Below, one piece after another: positions 1 through 8,201 of a DNA stretch of 64,000 nt. Position numbers and translations under genes: made by a program. The notes beneath the pieces were generated by a model that was not told the DNA's origin, ran no database searches, and was given only the letters and a program-made list of their open reading frames with translations. The DNA is taken from contig NZ_JADQDP010000002.1 of the NCBI RefSeq assembly GCF_015694735.1, positions 372,001 to 436,000 on the forward strand. The letters are read 5' to 3'. The stretch comes from Hymenobacter properus (lineage in GTDB: Bacteria; Bacteroidota; Bacteroidia; Cytophagales; Hymenobacteraceae). Each line of letters starts with the position of its first letter. The first letter of the stretch is position 1.

Positions 1-792
1 TTTTTGTTGGGCATTATTCTCACCGTTACCTGGGTGGTGCTGCGGCTGGTCGACTTCGCTTTACTGGTGGTGCAGCGCCGCAACGAGCTGCGCCAAACTG
101 CCACCGCTACCCGGCTCGACAGCCAGTTTCTGCCCTTCGCCAAAGACCTGCTGAAGGTGCTGGTTATCATCATCGGGGTGCTGGTGGTGCTGGGCGAAGT
201 CTTCAACGTGAACGTGACGGCCCTGATTGGCGGCCTTGGCATCGGCGGGCTGGCGGTGGCTTTCGCAGCCAAGGAAAGCCTCGAAAACCTTATTGCCTCC
301 TTCACCATCTTCCTCGACCAGCCCTTTGGGGTGGGCGACCTTGTGACGGCCGGCGACGTGAGCGGCACCGTAGAAAAAATCGGTTTCCGCAGCACGCGCC
401 TGCGCACCGCCGAGAAAAGCTATGTGACCGTACCCAACAAAAGCATGATTGACAAGCCGCTGGATAACCTCTCGCTGCGCACCTCGCGCCGCGTGGGTTT
501 CACCCTCGTCTTCGACCAGAAAACCACCAGCGCCCAACTCCACGCCATCATCGCAGGCTCCATTGCCGCCATGCAGGCCCACCCGCTGGTGACGCAAGAC
601 GTGCAAATGAAATTCAACGCCCTCACGCCCGCCGGCCGCGAAGTCACCGTGCAGTACTTCGTCGACACCACCAGCTACGACGAGTACCTCGACGTGAAGG
701 AAGACCTTAACTACCGCCTCGTGGAAATGGTGGAGCAGCACGGCGGCGTGTTTGCCGGCGCGCCGGTGGTAGCGCCGCCAACCAAGCCCTGA
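1..792 (+). CDS. Mechanosensitive ion channel, MscS family (5' end outside window)
   Basis: This is the C-terminal part of a small-conductance mechanosensitive channel, an inner-membrane pore that opens under hypo-osmotic stress. The frame is open from base 1, so the start lies upstream; an internal TTG at position 4 is not a convincing start. About 40 residues in, a hydrophobic helix leads into the Gly/Ala-rich pore-lining TM3 (GGLGIGGLAVAFAAKES), followed by the amphipathic continuation FLDQPFGVGD and the beta domain (VEKIGFRSTRLRT, VPNKSMIDKPLDN). These are standard MscS hallmarks. The C-terminal alpha/beta domain is complete and ends in a proline-rich tail. The TGA stop is itself the first bases of the left arm of a large inverted repeat. 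Family assignment is secure; which MscS subclass is unknown because the N-terminal membrane segments are missing. Confidence 0.93.
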   Translation, partial: FLLGIILTVTWVVLRLVDFALLVVQRRNELRQTATATRLDSQFLPFAKDLLKVLVIIIGVLVVLGEVFNVNVTALIGGLGIGGLAVAFAAKESLENLIASFTIFLDQPFGVGDLVTAGDVSGTVEKIGFRSTRLRTAEKSYVTVPNKSMIDKPLDNLSLRTSRRVGFTLVFDQKTTSAQLHAIIAGSIAAMQAHPLVTQDVQMKFNALTPAGREVTVQYFVDTTSYDEYLDVKEDLNYRLVEMVEQHGGVFAGAPVVAPPTKP

Positions 793-992
793 ACCACGGA
801 CCACGGATTCGCGCGGATTTTTCGGATGCCACGGATTTTGTGGACGGATGCACATAAATCAACCCCGAGCTCAATTAAAAATAGAAAAGCCACTCAATGA
901 GTGGCCTTTCTATTTGTGCAATCAGAAGATAAAGGCGTCCACAAAATCTGTGGCATTCGAAAAATCCGCGCGAATCCGTGGTCCGTGGTTCA
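790..992. repeat. Large inverted repeat between two convergent genes
   Basis: Two 56-base arms (790-845 and 937-992) are reverse complements with only two mismatches; each contains a CCACGGATTCGCGCGGATTT-like core. The left arm begins on the stop codon of the MscS gene and the right arm ends four bases from the stop of the TerB-like gene. A near-perfect terminator hairpin sits in the middle, so the whole spacer is a nested palindrome. It may be an intergenic repeat element or a bidirectional transcription barrier; this is inference. Confidence 0.85.
879..915. terminator. Bidirectional hairpin terminator
   Basis: AAATAGAAAAGCCACTCA pairs with TGAGTGGCCTTTCTATTT with one mismatch (18-bp arms). 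A-rich and T-rich flanks are present on both sides, so it can terminate both convergent genes. Confidence 0.75.
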
Positions 993-996
993 AGAT

Positions 997-1893
997 TTAG
1001 CGATTGCCGCCGAACAGCCCGCCGAGCATGCCGCCCAAGCTGCCACCGCCCAGCAAACCACCCAGGCCGCTGCCGCCCGCACTGGCCGGCTGCGAGTTAG
1101 GACGCCCGCCCAGGCCGCCAAGGATGGACATCATCGAGCCCAGACCGCCGCTGCCAATGGCCGAGCCTTGCTGCGGGTAGTTGGCCGCTTGATTGCCGCC
1201 ACCCATGAGGCCGCCCAGCATACCACCGCCCAGCAAGCCGCCGAGCATGCCGCCCAGGCCGCTGTGGGCCGCGCCGCCCAGCAGGCCGCCCATGCTGCCG
1301 CCCAACAAACCACCACCCTGGTTGCCATAGCCCTGGTTCTGGCTGCCGCCGCTCATCACGCGCGAAATCACCATGGGGGCCACCACACCGAGCAGGCCCG
1401 TCATCAGAGCGCTTTTGGGAATGCCCACGTTGGAGAGCTTGTCGCCGATGCGGTCGAAGAAGCCCTGCTTGGCGGGGTCCTGCGGGTCGTGCGGCACGTT
1501 GGCGGCTTGGTCCACTACGGTTTCCAGCGTCTGTTTTTGCTCGGGGTTGATGCCGAGGTACTGCGCCATCTTGCTAATCATGGCTTCCTCGTCGTTGGCG
1601 TAGGAGCCATCGGCGCGCGCGAAGCTGATGAGGTCGGTGACGAGCGAGAAGCGCAGGTCGCTGTTTTTCAGCGCGTCCAGGTTCTGCTGAATGCCTTCGT
1701 TGCTAGCATTTTGGGCAGCAGCGGCCACCTGCTGGGTTGAGCTTTCGGAGAGGCCCGCTTGCTGGCATAGTGCCTGCAGGAACTGGCCTTCGGCCTGGGA
1801 GGCCTGGCGGTCAGCAGTGGCGAGGCTGGCAATGGCGCTCAGGTAAGCTGTTTTCTCTTGCTCGGAGTAGTTTTGGAGGAGTTGGGTATCCAT
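997..1893 (-). CDS. TerB-like N-terminal domain protein with glycine/methionine-rich tail
   Basis: A 298-residue protein with two clearly different halves. Residues 1 to about 140 are helical and acidic (LSAIASLATADRQASQAEGQFL, SFARADGSYANDEEAMISKM), the pattern of tellurite-resistance TerB/DjlA-type domains, which often carry conserved acidic residues and appear in stress-response proteins. From about residue 150 a short hydrophobic stretch (MTGLLGVVAPMVISRVM) precedes a tail built from GGLLGG and GGMLGG-type repeats. No signal peptide is evident. The ATG at 1893 is the natural start. The gene converges with the MscS channel across a palindromic spacer. The TerB-like call is by pattern, not a profile search; the tail could mediate self-association or membrane contact. 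No specific function can be given. Confidence 0.7.
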   Translation of the reverse strand: MDTQLLQNYSEQEKTAYLSAIASLATADRQASQAEGQFLQALCQQAGLSESSTQQVAAAAQNASNEGIQQNLDALKNSDLRFSLVTDLISFARADGSYANDEEAMISKMAQYLGINPEQKQTLETVVDQAANVPHDPQDPAKQGFFDRIGDKLSNVGIPKSALMTGLLGVVAPMVISRVMSGGSQNQGYGNQGGGLLGGSMGGLLGGAAHSGLGGMLGGLLGGGMLGGLMGGGNQAANYPQQGSAIGSGGLGSMMSILGGLGGRPNSQPASAGGSGLGGLLGGGSLGGMLGGLFGGNR

Positions 1894-2147
1894 TGGGAAA
1901 GACAGTTTGGTTGGAAAGTGAGATTTGGAAGCTTAACGGGAGTGGCCCGAATACGTTGCCAGCTCCGGAAACTGCTCAATTGAGATACCGGCCGACAATT
2001 TTGAGGAAAAATTCTTTGCCTGAAAATGAATGAATTGCTGCTGAAATGATGGATTGCACGAAAAAATCAAGAGGCTAAAGCTTCGTTCCGTTTGGCATTT
2101 CCAAAATCACCTCCCATCTTTGCAATCCCAAACGGGAACAACCCCAC
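1894..2147. other. Intergenic region upstream of tRNA-Val and the TerB-like gene
   Basis: This holds the divergent promoter region. On the plus strand a candidate promoter for the first tRNA is visible (annotated separately). Nothing else is recognised; the ORF-like stretch around 2054-2317 runs through both tRNA genes and is not coding. Confidence 0.5.
2091..2122 (+). promoter_or_regulatory. Candidate Bacteroidota-type promoter for tRNA-Val(TAC)
   Basis: TTTG at 2091-2094 and CATCTTTG at 2115-2122 are separated by 20 bases, close to the Bacteroidota consensus TTTG-N19-21-TAnnTTTG with one mismatch in the -7 box. Predicted transcription start is near 2129, about 20 bases before the tRNA. Confidence 0.5.
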
Positions 2148-2222
2148 GGGAGATTAGCTCAGCTGGTTCAGAGCATCTGCCTTACAAGCAGAGGGTCGTA
2201 GGTTCGAACCCTACATCTCCCA
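2148..2222 (+). tRNA. tRNA-Val (anticodon TAC)
   Basis: A full cloverleaf can be drawn: acceptor GGGAGAT/ATCTCCC, D stem GCTC/GAGC, anticodon stem TCTGC/GCAGA enclosing loop CTTACAA (anticodon TAC, reads GTA and related valine codons), T arm GTAGG-TTCGAAC-CCTAC, discriminator A. The CCA tail is not encoded. It is followed at once by its own terminator. Confidence 0.96.
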
Positions 2223-2232
2223 CACTGAGAAG

Positions 2233-2270
2233 CAGCCACTTAGGCGTTAAGCTAGGTGGCTGTTTTTTTT
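2233..2270 (+). terminator. Terminator after tRNA-Val(TAC)
   Basis: CAGCCACTTAG pairs with CTAGGTGGCTG (one G-T pair) and is followed by eight T residues. Confidence 0.85.
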
Positions 2271-2307
2271 GCCGCAAGTGTAATTGGCGCTTGTTGTTTA
2301 TGCTTTT

Positions 2308-2382
2308 GGGAGGTTAGCTCAGTTGGTTTAGAGCGCTTGCTTCACACGCAAGAGGTCGAAGGTTCGAATCCTTTACTTCCCA
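2308..2382 (+). tRNA. tRNA-Val (anticodon CAC)
   Basis: Acceptor GGGAGGT/ACTTCCC (one G-T pair), D stem GCTC/GAGC, anticodon stem CTTGC/GCAAG enclosing TTCACAC (anticodon CAC, reads GTG), T arm GAAGG-TTCGAAT-CCTTT, discriminator A, no encoded CCA. A separate valine isoacceptor for GTG fits the GTG-rich codon use seen in the neighbouring genes. Confidence 0.95.
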
Positions 2383-2387
2383 CACGA

Positions 2388-2430
2388 AAAACCGCCACTC
2401 AGTTGTAGAATTGAGTGGCGGTTTTGTTTT
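2388..2430 (+). terminator. Terminator after tRNA-Val(CAC)
   Basis: AAAACCGCCACTCA (2388-2401) is the exact reverse complement of TGAGTGGCGGTTTT (2412-2425), followed by a T-rich run. Confidence 0.85.
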
Positions 2431-2545
2431 TGCCCCGGTTTGGCTTGGTGCGAAAGCTGCCTTGGCCTTTCGCCGCAACTCGTTTTTTTACAGCTTCCGA
2501 CGCCGTATCATCCGATTCAAAGCCGCGCCGCGGCTCTTCCGCAAC

Positions 2546-4189
2546 GTGAGCTACTTGTTGAAGCGCTTTGTTCTTTTTGGGGGCTTGCTGCTCAGCAGTT
2601 TGTGGGCTTGCGCAATAGAGCGAACAGGCACCACCGACAGCCTGCTTACGGTGCTCAACCAAACCCTGGCCCATAAGAAGGAATACGACGGGCAGCGCCT
2701 GAATCGCATTGCGGCCCTCACGGCCGACTTCGCCTCCAGCGAAGCCAGCGACAATGCCAAGTTCGACCTGGGAGTGCGGATTTACGAGGAATACAAGGCG
2801 TTCAAGTACGACTCGGCATTTGCTTACTGCCAGAAGATTACGCGCCTGGCGGCCCAGCTGCGCAGCCCCGAGAAGATGGAGCTGGCCAAGTTGAAGCTGG
2901 CCTTTGTGCTACTCTCATCGGGCTTGTTTAAGGAAACCTTCGACACCCTGGACCGCATCAACCCAAAGCTGCTAAGCGGGCCAGATAAGCAAAGCTTCTA
3001 TTTCCTGAAAGCCCGGGCTTACAGCGACCTAGGCAACTTCAACCAGGACCAGGTGTATCGCCCGGGCTACTACGCCAAAGCCCTGGCGTATGCCGACAAG
3101 GCTCTGCAGTTCAGCCGGCCCGGTTCTTACGACTACCTGTCGGTGCAGGAGTTTAGGGCGCAGAAACGCAACGACCTGCGGGCCGGCGTTGCGGCTTACC
3201 AGCAAATCCGGCAGCTGCCCCGCCTCACGCTGCACCAGCTAGCGGTGAGTGCCAGCACCACCGCCTACCTCTACGAGCTGGCTGGCCAGCCCGGCAAGGC
3301 GTTTGAGCTGCTGCTGCTGGCGGCCATTGCCGACGTGAAAACTGCCACCAAGGAAACCACGGCCATCTTCAAGCTCTCCGACTATTGCTACCGGCAGGGC
3401 GACCTCCAGAACGCATATACTTTCATCCGCGAAGCGCGCGAAAATGCGGCGTTTTACAAGGCGCGGCAGCGGCAGATTGAAATCAGCCACGTGTCGTCCA
3501 TTATCGAGGGGCAGAAAATCAGCATCATTGAAAACCAGCGCAAGTCGCTGAAAACTTATGCCATCATCATGACAGCGCTGGCTGGGGTGGTTATTGCCTT
3601 TGCGGTGGTAAGCGCGCTGGCGCTGCGCAAATTGCGCCGGGCCGACCGCCTCATTTCAGCGGCCAACGGCGCGCTGCAGGCCCGCAACAACGAACTGTAC
3701 CAACTCAACCACGGCCTCAACGAAGCCAACAAGATTAAGGAAGAGTACATTGGCTACTACTTCCACAACAACTCACAGTACATTGACAAGCTGGAGAACC
3801 TGAAAAAGCGGGTAGAGGCCCTGCTGAGCAGCAAGCAGTACGCCGGCCTGCAAAAGTTGGTCGATGGCGTCAACATCAAGACCGAGCGCAACGAATTACT
3901 GCGCGGCTTCGACACGGTTTTTCTGCGGCTGTTTCCCAACTTCATTGCGCAATTCAACGCGCTGTTTCGGGAGGAAGACCGGGTGGTGCTTTCCGATGAC
4001 CAGCTGCTAACGGCCGAGCTACGCATCTTCGCCCTCATCCGGTTGGGCATTGCCGACAGCGAGCAAATCAGCCGCATGCTGGGCTATTCCATCAACACGA
4101 TTTACACTTACAAGACCCGGGTGAAGAACCGGTCGGTAGTTCCGAACGAGGAGTTTGAGGCACGCATTCAGGCCATCGAGGCGGTGTAG
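2546..4189 (+). CDS. Membrane-anchored DUF6377-type transcriptional regulator (SusR-like role)
   Basis: About 547 residues. After a signal/anchor sequence ([16 protein letters not shown]) comes a helical TPR-like periplasmic region, a single transmembrane segment at about residues 337-360 ([20 protein letters not shown]), a coiled coil ([23 protein letters not shown]), and a C-terminal LuxR-like helix-turn-helix containing [15 protein letters not shown] and [11 protein letters not shown]. This order is that of DUF6377 proteins, which control glycan-use genes in Bacteroidota. The next two genes downstream encode starch-degrading enzymes, so it probably senses maltodextrins. No ATG is available before the TPR region: GTG at 2546 is chosen, TTG at 2558 is equally possible. 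The reading frame continues upstream into the tRNA terminator, which cannot be coding. Effector and target promoters are inferred only. Confidence 0.8.
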   Translation: MSYLLKRFVLFGGLLLSSLWACAIERTGTTDSLLTVLNQTLAHKKEYDGQRLNRIAALTADFASSEASDNAKFDLGVRIYEEYKAFKYDSAFAYCQKITRLAAQLRSPEKMELAKLKLAFVLLSSGLFKETFDTLDRINPKLLSGPDKQSFYFLKARAYSDLGNFNQDQVYRPGYYAKALAYADKALQFSRPGSYDYLSVQEFRAQKRNDLRAGVAAYQQIRQLPRLTLHQLAVSASTTAYLYELAGQPGKAFELLLLAAIADVKTATKETTAIFKLSDYCYRQGDLQNAYTFIREARENAAFYKARQRQIEISHVSSIIEGQKISIIENQRKSLKTYAIIMTALAGVVIAFAVVSALALRKLRRADRLISAANGALQARNNELYQLNHGLNEANKIKEEYIGYYFHNNSQYIDKLENLKKRVEALLSSKQYAGLQKLVDGVNIKTERNELLRGFDTVFLRLFPNFIAQFNALFREEDRVVLSDDQLLTAELRIFALIRLGIADSEQISRMLGYSINTIYTYKTRVKNRSVVPNEEFEARIQAIEAV

Positions 4190-4441
4190 GTAAATGGCCG
4201 AAGGTGGGGTGCTTTGCGGCCAAAACTGACTTGAATGCAGCAATATTAGGTCAATATTTTGCCTCGTTTTATAAGTGATACTGCGCTGTTAGTGAGCGTG
4301 TTTGCCTAATGGGAGCTTAATAATTTTTATATTAGGGCTTGATTACTTACGGGCAGGTAAAGGTGGGACTAGCTTTGTCGGATTCCCACTCGAAACGAAT
4401 GCAACCCAGGCCCCTGGGCTCGGTGCATTCGATGCCTATTT

Positions 4442-6601
4442 ATGAAAAGAATCCTACTGGCCGTTGGCCTCTTGGGAGCTGGGCACTGCGCCCACGCTCA
4501 GGCTGCTTCACCTCTCACCGCCCGCCTCGATAAAGTCAGCCTGAGGGTGGCGCTGGGGCCTGATAGACGCCCTACCTATTCCGTGTTTTACGGCCCGAAT
4601 GAGGTGTCGCTGAGACAAGAAGGGATGGTTAAAGGGCCGAAAGAGGTTATCAAGCCCTCACGGCTGGGCCTGTCGTTTGCCGATGGCAATGGTTTTGACG
4701 GGCCGCTGGTGATGGTGGGCAGCGAAACCAAGGACGTAGACGAGACCTGGCAACCGGTGTGGGGCGAGGTGAAAAGCATTCGCAACCACTACCAGCAGCT
4801 CACGGTGCACCTTCGCCAGCCCGCGGCTGACGGGCGCAAGATGGACGTGGTGTTTCGGGTGTTTGCCGACGGGGTAGGCTTTCGGTATGAGTTTCCGCGG
4901 CAGACGCGCCTGCAGTACTTCACGGTGCAAGACGAGCACACCGAGTTCAACCTGCCGGCCAACCACAAGGCCTTCTGGATTCCGGGCGACTACGATTCGA
5001 ACGAGTATACCTACACCACCAGCCGCCTGAGCGAGGTAAACACCACGCCCATTGAGCCCATTCAGCAGAAGGCCGACCCCAAGCGGGTGCAGACGCCGCT
5101 GATGCTGAAATCGGATGACGGGCTGTACGTGAACATCCACGAGGCGGCGCTGGTGAATTACCCGGCCATGTTCCTGAACGTGAACACGCAAACCTTCGGC
5201 CTGAGCAGCCAGCTGGTGCCCGATGCCACCGGCACCGGCGCCAAGGCCTACCTGCAAGCACCCGAGCACACGCCCTGGCGCACCATTGTGGTGGCCGACA
5301 ATGCCCCCGCCGTGCTGGCCAGCAAGCTCATCCTAAACCTGAACGAACCCAGCAAAGTAGCTGAAACCAGCTGGATTAAGCCCCAAAAGTTTGTGGGCGT
5401 GTGGTGGGAGATGCACGTGAACCGCGCCAGCTGGAACTACGCCGACACCAGCAACATCAAGCTGGCCGGCACCAACTGGAACGCCCTGAAAAACAACGGT
5501 CACCACGGCGCCAACACCGCCAACGTGAAGCGCTACATCGACTTCGCCGCCGCGCACCACATCCCCGGCGTACTGGTAGAAGGTTGGAACGTGGGCTGGG
5601 AAGACTGGGCCAATAACTGGAAGGAGGAAGTTTTCGACTTCGTGACGCCTTACCCCGACTTCGACGTGGACGAGCTGCAGCGCTACGCCGCTGGCAAGGG
5701 CGTCAAGCTCATCATGCACCACGAGACGAGCAGCTCCGTGACAAATTATGAGCGCCGGCAGGACGCCGCTTACCGCTTCATGCAGCAGCACGGCTACGAC
5801 GCCGTGAAAACCGGCTACGTGGGCCGAATCATTCCGCGCGGCGAACACCACGACGGGCAGTGGATGGTGAACCACTACGTGCGCACGGCCCAGCGCACGG
5901 CCGACAGCCGCATCATGGTGGACATGCACGAGAGCGTGCGGCCCACCGGCCTGCACCGCACCTACCCCAACTGGCTGGCCAACGAAGCCGCCCGCGGCAA
6001 CGAGTTCAACGCCTGGAGCAGCGGCAACCCGCCCGAGCACGAAACCATCCTGCCCTTCACCCGCCTCATGGGCGGGCCTATGGACTACACGCCCGGCATC
6101 TTTCAGATTAAGCTCGACGACTGGAACCCGGCCCGTAACCAATGCAAGCAGGTGCACACCACCCTGGCCAAGCAGCTGGCCCTGTACGTGACAATGTACT
6201 CGCCCCTCCAAATGGCCGCCGACCTGCCCGAGGCTTACAACCAGCACCTCGACGCCTTCCAATTCATCGAGGACGTGCCCGTGGACTGGGATGATACCCG
6301 CATTCTGGCCGCCGAGCCCGGCGACTACCTCACCACCGTGCGCAAGGCAAAGGGCAAGGATGAGTGGTACCTGGGTGCCATCACCGACGAGAATGCCCGC
6401 CAACAGGCCGTGAAACTGGACTTTTTAACGCCCGGCCAGCGTTACGAGGCCATTATTTACGCCGACGGCAAAGGGGCCGACTGGCAGAAAAACCCCATGG
6501 CCTACCGCATTACCAAGCAGACGGTGACCAGCAAATCGGTACTGAAGCTACAACTGGCGCCGGGCGGCGGGGCAGCCGTCAGCTTCAAGCCGGTGAAGTA
6601 G
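4442..6601 (+). CDS. susB: Glycoside hydrolase family 97, SusB-like alpha-glucosidase
   Basis: A 719-residue periplasmic enzyme with a cleavable signal peptide (cut after HAQ, about residue 20), an N-terminal beta-sandwich and a central (beta/alpha)8 barrel. Glutamates E428 (HHETS), E497 (DMHESV), E515 and E521 (NEF) line up, with a constant offset of 11, with E439, E508, E526 and E532 of SusB from Bacteroides thetaiotaomicron, which form its catalytic and calcium site. This supports an inverting alpha-glucosidase rather than the retaining alpha-galactosidase branch, which uses an aspartate. The product would be glucose from maltodextrins. It lies 252 bases after the regulator gene and 39 bases before the amylase gene, forming a probable operon with the latter. 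Confidence 0.93.
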   Translation: MKRILLAVGLLGAGHCAHAQAASPLTARLDKVSLRVALGPDRRPTYSVFYGPNEVSLRQEGMVKGPKEVIKPSRLGLSFADGNGFDGPLVMVGSETKDVDETWQPVWGEVKSIRNHYQQLTVHLRQPAADGRKMDVVFRVFADGVGFRYEFPRQTRLQYFTVQDEHTEFNLPANHKAFWIPGDYDSNEYTYTTSRLSEVNTTPIEPIQQKADPKRVQTPLMLKSDDGLYVNIHEAALVNYPAMFLNVNTQTFGLSSQLVPDATGTGAKAYLQAPEHTPWRTIVVADNAPAVLASKLILNLNEPSKVAETSWIKPQKFVGVWWEMHVNRASWNYADTSNIKLAGTNWNALKNNGHHGANTANVKRYIDFAAAHHIPGVLVEGWNVGWEDWANNWKEEVFDFVTPYPDFDVDELQRYAAGKGVKLIMHHETSSSVTNYERRQDAAYRFMQQHGYDAVKTGYVGRIIPRGEHHDGQWMVNHYVRTAQRTADSRIMVDMHESVRPTGLHRTYPNWLANEAARGNEFNAWSSGNPPEHETILPFTRLMGGPMDYTPGIFQIKLDDWNPARNQCKQVHTTLAKQLALYVTMYSPLQMAADLPEAYNQHLDAFQFIEDVPVDWDDTRILAAEPGDYLTTVRKAKGKDEWYLGAITDENARQQAVKLDFLTPGQRYEAIIYADGKGADWQKNPMAYRITKQTVTSKSVLKLQLAPGGGAAVSFKPVK

Positions 6602-6640
6602 CCGCCGGTCTTTCTTTTCGCTTTATATAAACGCTTTACA

Positions 6641-8047
6641 ATGTCGATTCGCCAAATTTTACGCGCTAACGCACTGGTGCTGGCCACCGTGGGCTTGCTG
6701 GCCGCCTGCAATAAGGACGCTACGCCCCCAGCTGTAGATTTCCCAACGGTTACTTCCACGCCCACGCCGCCGCAGTACGGCACGCCCTTCAACGGGGTGC
6801 CTAACCGTGAGGATGCGGTGATTTACCAGGTCAACATGCGCGCCTTCAGCCAGGCGGGCAACTTTGCGGGCGTGCTGGCCCGGCTCGATTCCATCAAAGC
6901 CGTGGGCACGAACGTGCTGTATTTGATGCCGATTTACCCCATCGGCACCGACAGCAAATCGGTGAATTCGCCCTATGCCGTGAAGGACTACCGCGCCGTG
7001 AACCCGGAATTTGGCACGCTGGCCGATTTGCGCACCTTGGTGGATGCCGCCCATACCCGCGGCATGGTCGTGATGCTGGACTGGGTGGCCAACCACACCA
7101 GTTGGGACAATGCCTGGATTACTGCCCACCCGGACTGGTACAAGACCAATCCGGGCGGCGGCATTGCGGCGGTGTCGAACAACGGCACTACCTACAACGA
7201 CGTGGCCCAACTCGATTTCAACAATGCCTACATGCGGGCCGAAATGATTTCGGCCATTAAGTCGTGGGTGTTCACGGCCAACGTCGACGGCTTCCGCTTC
7301 GACTACGCCGACTTTCAGCCCAACGATTTCTGGAAGCAAACCATCGACACGCTGCGCAACGTGAAGACCCACAAACTGCTGCTGCTGGCCGAAGCCAACC
7401 GTAGCAGCAACTTCGCCTCGGGCTTCGACTACAACTACGGCTTCAATTTCTACGGCGGCGTTTACAACGTGTATAAAAACGGCCAGTCGGCCACCAGCTT
7501 CGACGCCCTCAACGCCAGCGAATACTTGGGCGCCACGGGCACGCAGCAGGTGGTGCGCTACATCACCAACCACGACGTGAACGGCTCCGACGGCTCGCCC
7601 GTGGCGCTGTTTGGCGGCAAGGCGGGCGCCATGTCGGCCTTCGTGGTGGCGGCCCTCTATAAGGGCGTCCCCATGATTTACAACGGCCAGGAAACGGGTA
7701 TGGCGGCCAACATTCCCTTTCCCTTCACCTCCGTGAAAGTGCAGTGGGGCCTGAACCCCGACGTGAAGCGCGCCTACCAGCAGCTGATGACGGCGCGCGC
7801 CGCCAGCCCCGCCCTGCGCACCGGCACGCCCACCGCCTACAGCACCGCCAACGTGTGCGCCTTCACCAAAACCACCGGTACCGAGCAAGCCTTCGTGCTG
7901 GCCAATGTGCGCAATTCGGTGCAGACCTTCACCGTGCCCGCCGCCCTGGCCAACACCACCTGGACCAACGCCTTGCAGGGCGGGACCTATGCCGTGGGCA
8001 CTACCATTTCGCTGCCAGCGTATGGCTATCTGGTACTGAAGAAATAG
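6641..8047 (+). CDS. Alpha-amylase family (GH13) lipoprotein
   Basis: A 468-residue GH13 enzyme cleaving alpha-1,4-glucans. A lipobox (LLAAC, C23) predicts membrane lipidation, as for surface SusG-type amylases. The four conserved regions are in order: DWVANH (147-152), GFRFDYAD with nucleophile D221, LLLLAEAN with acid/base E251, and YITNHD with transition-state D312. The protein is shorter than SusG and lacks an obvious inserted carbohydrate-binding module; the C-terminal all-beta domain is small. It follows the GH97 gene by 39 bases. It could act on surface starch or on periplasmic oligosaccharides. Neighbours indicate a compact starch-use locus without SusC/SusD within the window. Confidence 0.92.
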   Translation: MSIRQILRANALVLATVGLLAACNKDATPPAVDFPTVTSTPTPPQYGTPFNGVPNREDAVIYQVNMRAFSQAGNFAGVLARLDSIKAVGTNVLYLMPIYPIGTDSKSVNSPYAVKDYRAVNPEFGTLADLRTLVDAAHTRGMVVMLDWVANHTSWDNAWITAHPDWYKTNPGGGIAAVSNNGTTYNDVAQLDFNNAYMRAEMISAIKSWVFTANVDGFRFDYADFQPNDFWKQTIDTLRNVKTHKLLLLAEANRSSNFASGFDYNYGFNFYGGVYNVYKNGQSATSFDALNASEYLGATGTQQVVRYITNHDVNGSDGSPVALFGGKAGAMSAFVVAALYKGVPMIYNGQETGMAANIPFPFTSVKVQWGLNPDVKRAYQQLMTARAASPALRTGTPTAYSTANVCAFTKTTGTEQAFVLANVRNSVQTFTVPAALANTTWTNALQGGTYAVGTTISLPAYGYLVLKK

Positions 8048-8073
8048 GGGAGGAGCTGGGAACGTCAGAGAAT

Positions 8074-8183
8074 AAACAGAACGGTCATGCTGAGCGCAGC
8101 CGAAGCATCTCTACCGCGCAGTGAAATTCATATACTGCTGCGGTAGAGATGCTTCGGCTGCGCTCAGCATGACCGTTCTGTTT
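8074..8183. repeat. Palindromic intergenic element, copy 1 (perfect 44-bp arms)
   Basis: Arms 8074-8117 and 8140-8183 are exact reverse complements over 44 bases; the core reads GTCATGCTGAGCGCAGCCGA. The 22-base centre is also partly self-complementary. It fills the gap between the convergent amylase and aldo/keto reductase genes, 26 and 18 bases from their stop codons, and may serve as their shared terminator. Confidence 0.9.
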
Positions 8184-8201
8184 CCTTTCTAAAATTCTGC
8201 C

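Noticed and set aside
5333-7888. Antisense frames opposite the GH97 and GH13 genes
   Set aside because: The plus-strand genes have full catalytic motifs; antisense products are His/Val/Gly-rich with no motif.
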